Assembly: GCA_027031875.1 (NCBI GenBank)
Contig: JALVPH010000066.1
Location: 3,641 to 9,606 of the forward strand
Reading direction: 5' to 3'
Length of the DNA: 5,966 nt
Source of the DNA: Candidatus Parcubacteria bacterium
GTDB taxonomy: Bacteria; Patescibacteriota; Minisyncoccia; Phycocordibacterales; UBA1006
Shown one piece after another: positions 5,846 to 5,966 of this stretch (the stretch's first letter is position 1; every line of letters begins with the position of its first letter). A program made the position numbers and the translations under genes. The notes under the pieces were generated by a model that was not told where the DNA came from, did not search any database, and saw nothing but the letters and a program-made list of their open reading frames with translations.

Positions 5846-5875
5846 TTTATAGTATCTATCCTTATTAGTAATCAA
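5846..5875 (-). promoter_or_regulatory. Distal candidate promoter upstream of gltX
   Basis: TTGATT (5875-5870) and TATAAA (5851-5846) are 18 bases apart on the minus strand. An A/T-tract (A15-G-A5 on the plus strand, 5874-5894) directly precedes the -35 and could act as an UP element. The expected start point is near 5839, leaving about 70 bases before gltX. That leader would contain a 9-codon open frame from an ATG at 5837 to a TAA at 5810-5808, whose last codons overlap the AAGGAGGAG sequence. Confidence 0.4.
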
Positions 5876-5966
5876 AAAAAAAAAAAAAGAAAAAGTTTTT
5901 TATTTCACTGCTGATAATGTTGGGATGGTGTGCAATGGGGGGGTGGGTGAGCTATTGTCTTTTTTT

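Noticed and set aside
5831..5859. Plus-strand promoter based on TTGACA at 5831
   Set aside because: No -10 close to consensus lies at 16-18 bases (the best is TATCTA at 16), and no plus-strand gene follows inside the window.
1..5966. CRISPR array, tRNA/rRNA genes, insertion sequences or a defence-type system
   Set aside because: No spaced direct repeats, cloverleaf-like sequences, transposase motifs or terminal inverted repeats were seen; the coding space is filled by recognisable housekeeping and redox genes.

Overview
This window reads as an ordinary chromosomal stretch of a bacterium. The probable source is the Patescibacteria/Candidate Phyla Radiation, and Parcubacteria-like is my best guess. 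That guess rests on how the proteins read: a compact proline-tRNA ligase opening 'MKQSQLFTKTRKEAP', a shortened glutamate-tRNA ligase, and a divergent MreB/MreC pair, in moderately AT-rich DNA with few good ribosome binding sites. I recognise these from memory; no search was run. Stops are TAA, TAG and TGA. TGA ends the proline-tRNA ligase gene at a classic ATGA junction, so the standard bacterial code fits, not the UGA=Gly code of Gracilibacteria/Absconditabacteria.

All seven genes lie on the minus strand, so transcription runs from high to low coordinates. From the right: (1) about 200 bases without a convincing gene, holding an A/T-tract and two candidate promoters for gltX, with low-complexity sequence at the very edge; (2) gltX, followed by a hairpin terminator; (3) a tight proS-mreB-mreC run, in which proS and mreB share an ATGA and mreB overlaps mreC; (4) an 80-base gap with a candidate promoter and a small inverted repeat; (5) a 77-residue glutaredoxin-like protein followed by a second clear terminator; (6) a nitroreductase-family flavoprotein; (7) nine bases later, the 5' end of what looks like a D-isomer-specific 2-hydroxyacid dehydrogenase, cut by the window edge.

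Functionally there are three themes. gltX and proS charge tRNAs. mreB and mreC form part of the rod-shape machinery at the membrane; no mreD follows them here. The glutaredoxin, nitroreductase and dehydrogenase form a small redox group that may not be one transcript.

I see no mobile element, CRISPR array, RNA gene or new defence-like system. The most interesting signals are at the transcription/translation level. The two aminoacyl-tRNA synthetase genes have promoter-like elements placed so that the mRNA would begin at, or two bases before, the start codon (leaderless). An intact 10-bp inverted repeat also lies inside proS.
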